This document shows, one piece after another, positions 4,935 to 5,269 of a stretch of DNA of 5,269 nucleotides; position 1 is the first letter of the stretch; every line of letters begins with the position of its first letter. The position numbers and the translations under genes were made by a program. Origin of the DNA: Vulcanisaeta sp. UBA163 (GTDB lineage: Archaea; Thermoproteota; Thermoprotei; Thermoproteales; Thermocladiaceae); assembly GCA_002496475.1 (NCBI GenBank), contig DAJV01000136.1:977-6245 (forward strand), written 5' to 3'. The notes beneath the pieces were generated by a model. That model was not told the DNA's origin. It was given only the letters and a program-made list of their open reading frames with translations, and did no database searches.

Positions 4935-5269
4935 ATGAGTAAGAAAGTAATTGCTATACTGATTACGATAATAATTATAGTAATCTCCTCATTTATCTAT
5001 TTTGGAAGAATTTCTCAAACCTCCAAATCACTTTACCAAAGCACATCATCTTCTGCTTCATATACTTCCCAGTCTTCATCAACCTATGCTCAAAATTGTT
5101 CAATTATCCTATTTCCAACCTCCGCATCTGGTTTTTCATTAATTGGAAGCTACTTAAGTCAGAGTAGGTATGGTATGGCATTACTATATAACGATGCGAC
5201 AACATTGTACGTCTCACCATTTTTATGGAACATTAAGTATGCCCAGGGTCAGGTAATGATGAATTTTAC
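4935..5269 (+). CDS. membrane-anchored Ser/Thr-rich extracytoplasmic protein (partial)
   Basis: The gene starts at ATG 4935 and stays open to the window edge, giving the first 111 codons. Residues 1-4 are polar and basic (MSKK), then residues 5-23 form one hydrophobic, isoleucine-rich segment, a signal anchor or uncleaved signal peptide. Residues 26-51 are a Ser/Thr/Gln/Tyr-rich linker, and from about 54 a folded domain seems to begin (CSIILFPTSASGFSLIGSYL). I recognise no family; the design suggests a surface or secreted protein standing off the membrane. An in-frame ATG at 4908 would add nine residues, and 4935 is preferred because it puts the basic residues directly before the hydrophobic segment. 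Base use is clearly more AT-rich than in the genes to the left, which may reflect a faster-evolving or accessory gene. Function unknown. Confidence 0.75.
   Translation, partial: MSKKVIAILITIIIIVISSFIYFGRISQTSKSLYQSTSSSASYTSQSSSTYAQNCSIILFPTSASGFSLIGSYLSQSRYGMALLYNDATTLYVSPFLWNIKYAQGQVMMNF

Overview
The window looks like a piece of a hyperthermophilic crenarchaeal chromosome, most likely Thermoproteales (a Vulcanisaeta- or Caldivirga-like genome is my best guess, from memory of protein style and moderate GC, not from a search). The evidence is an archaeal zinc-finger ribosomal protein uS14, a hexameric archaeal-type methylthioadenosine/purine nucleoside phosphorylase, heavy use of AGG for arginine, and TATA-like boxes centred about 26-28 bases before several start codons, the hallmark of leaderless archaeal transcripts.

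Layout. Bases 1-24 are the 3' end of a plus-strand tRNA with an encoded CCA, followed by a T-ended hairpin and two short overlapping open frames of doubtful status (86-320). From 3313 down to 310 the minus strand carries, in order of transcription, uS14 (54 codons), an iron-sulfur-cluster-loop protein of the endonuclease III/HhH-GPD type, a DUF711 (UPF0210) protein, and a purine nucleoside/MTA phosphorylase. The first three each have their own TATA box at leaderless distance. The phosphorylase has instead a strong Shine-Dalgarno sequence laid over the DUF711 stop codon, so DUF711 and the phosphorylase form a two-gene, translationally coupled operon.

On the plus strand, divergent from uS14, a D-2-hydroxyacid dehydrogenase (3395-4369) has its own leaderless promoter. 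It converges on a small minus-strand gene (4376-4633) interrupted by an in-frame TAA, which looks like a pseudogene. A mostly AT-rich stretch (4640-4934) follows, with a near-perfect 20-base palindrome, and then a plus-strand gene for a membrane-anchored, Ser/Thr-rich protein that runs off the window edge.

No defence system, CRISPR array, transposon or integrase is visible. The most interesting points are an Asp-to-Asn change at the expected general-acid position of the phosphorylase, the tight link between an uncharacterised DUF711 protein and a nucleoside phosphorylase, the unassigned Fe-S protein beside uS14, and the interrupted small gene.
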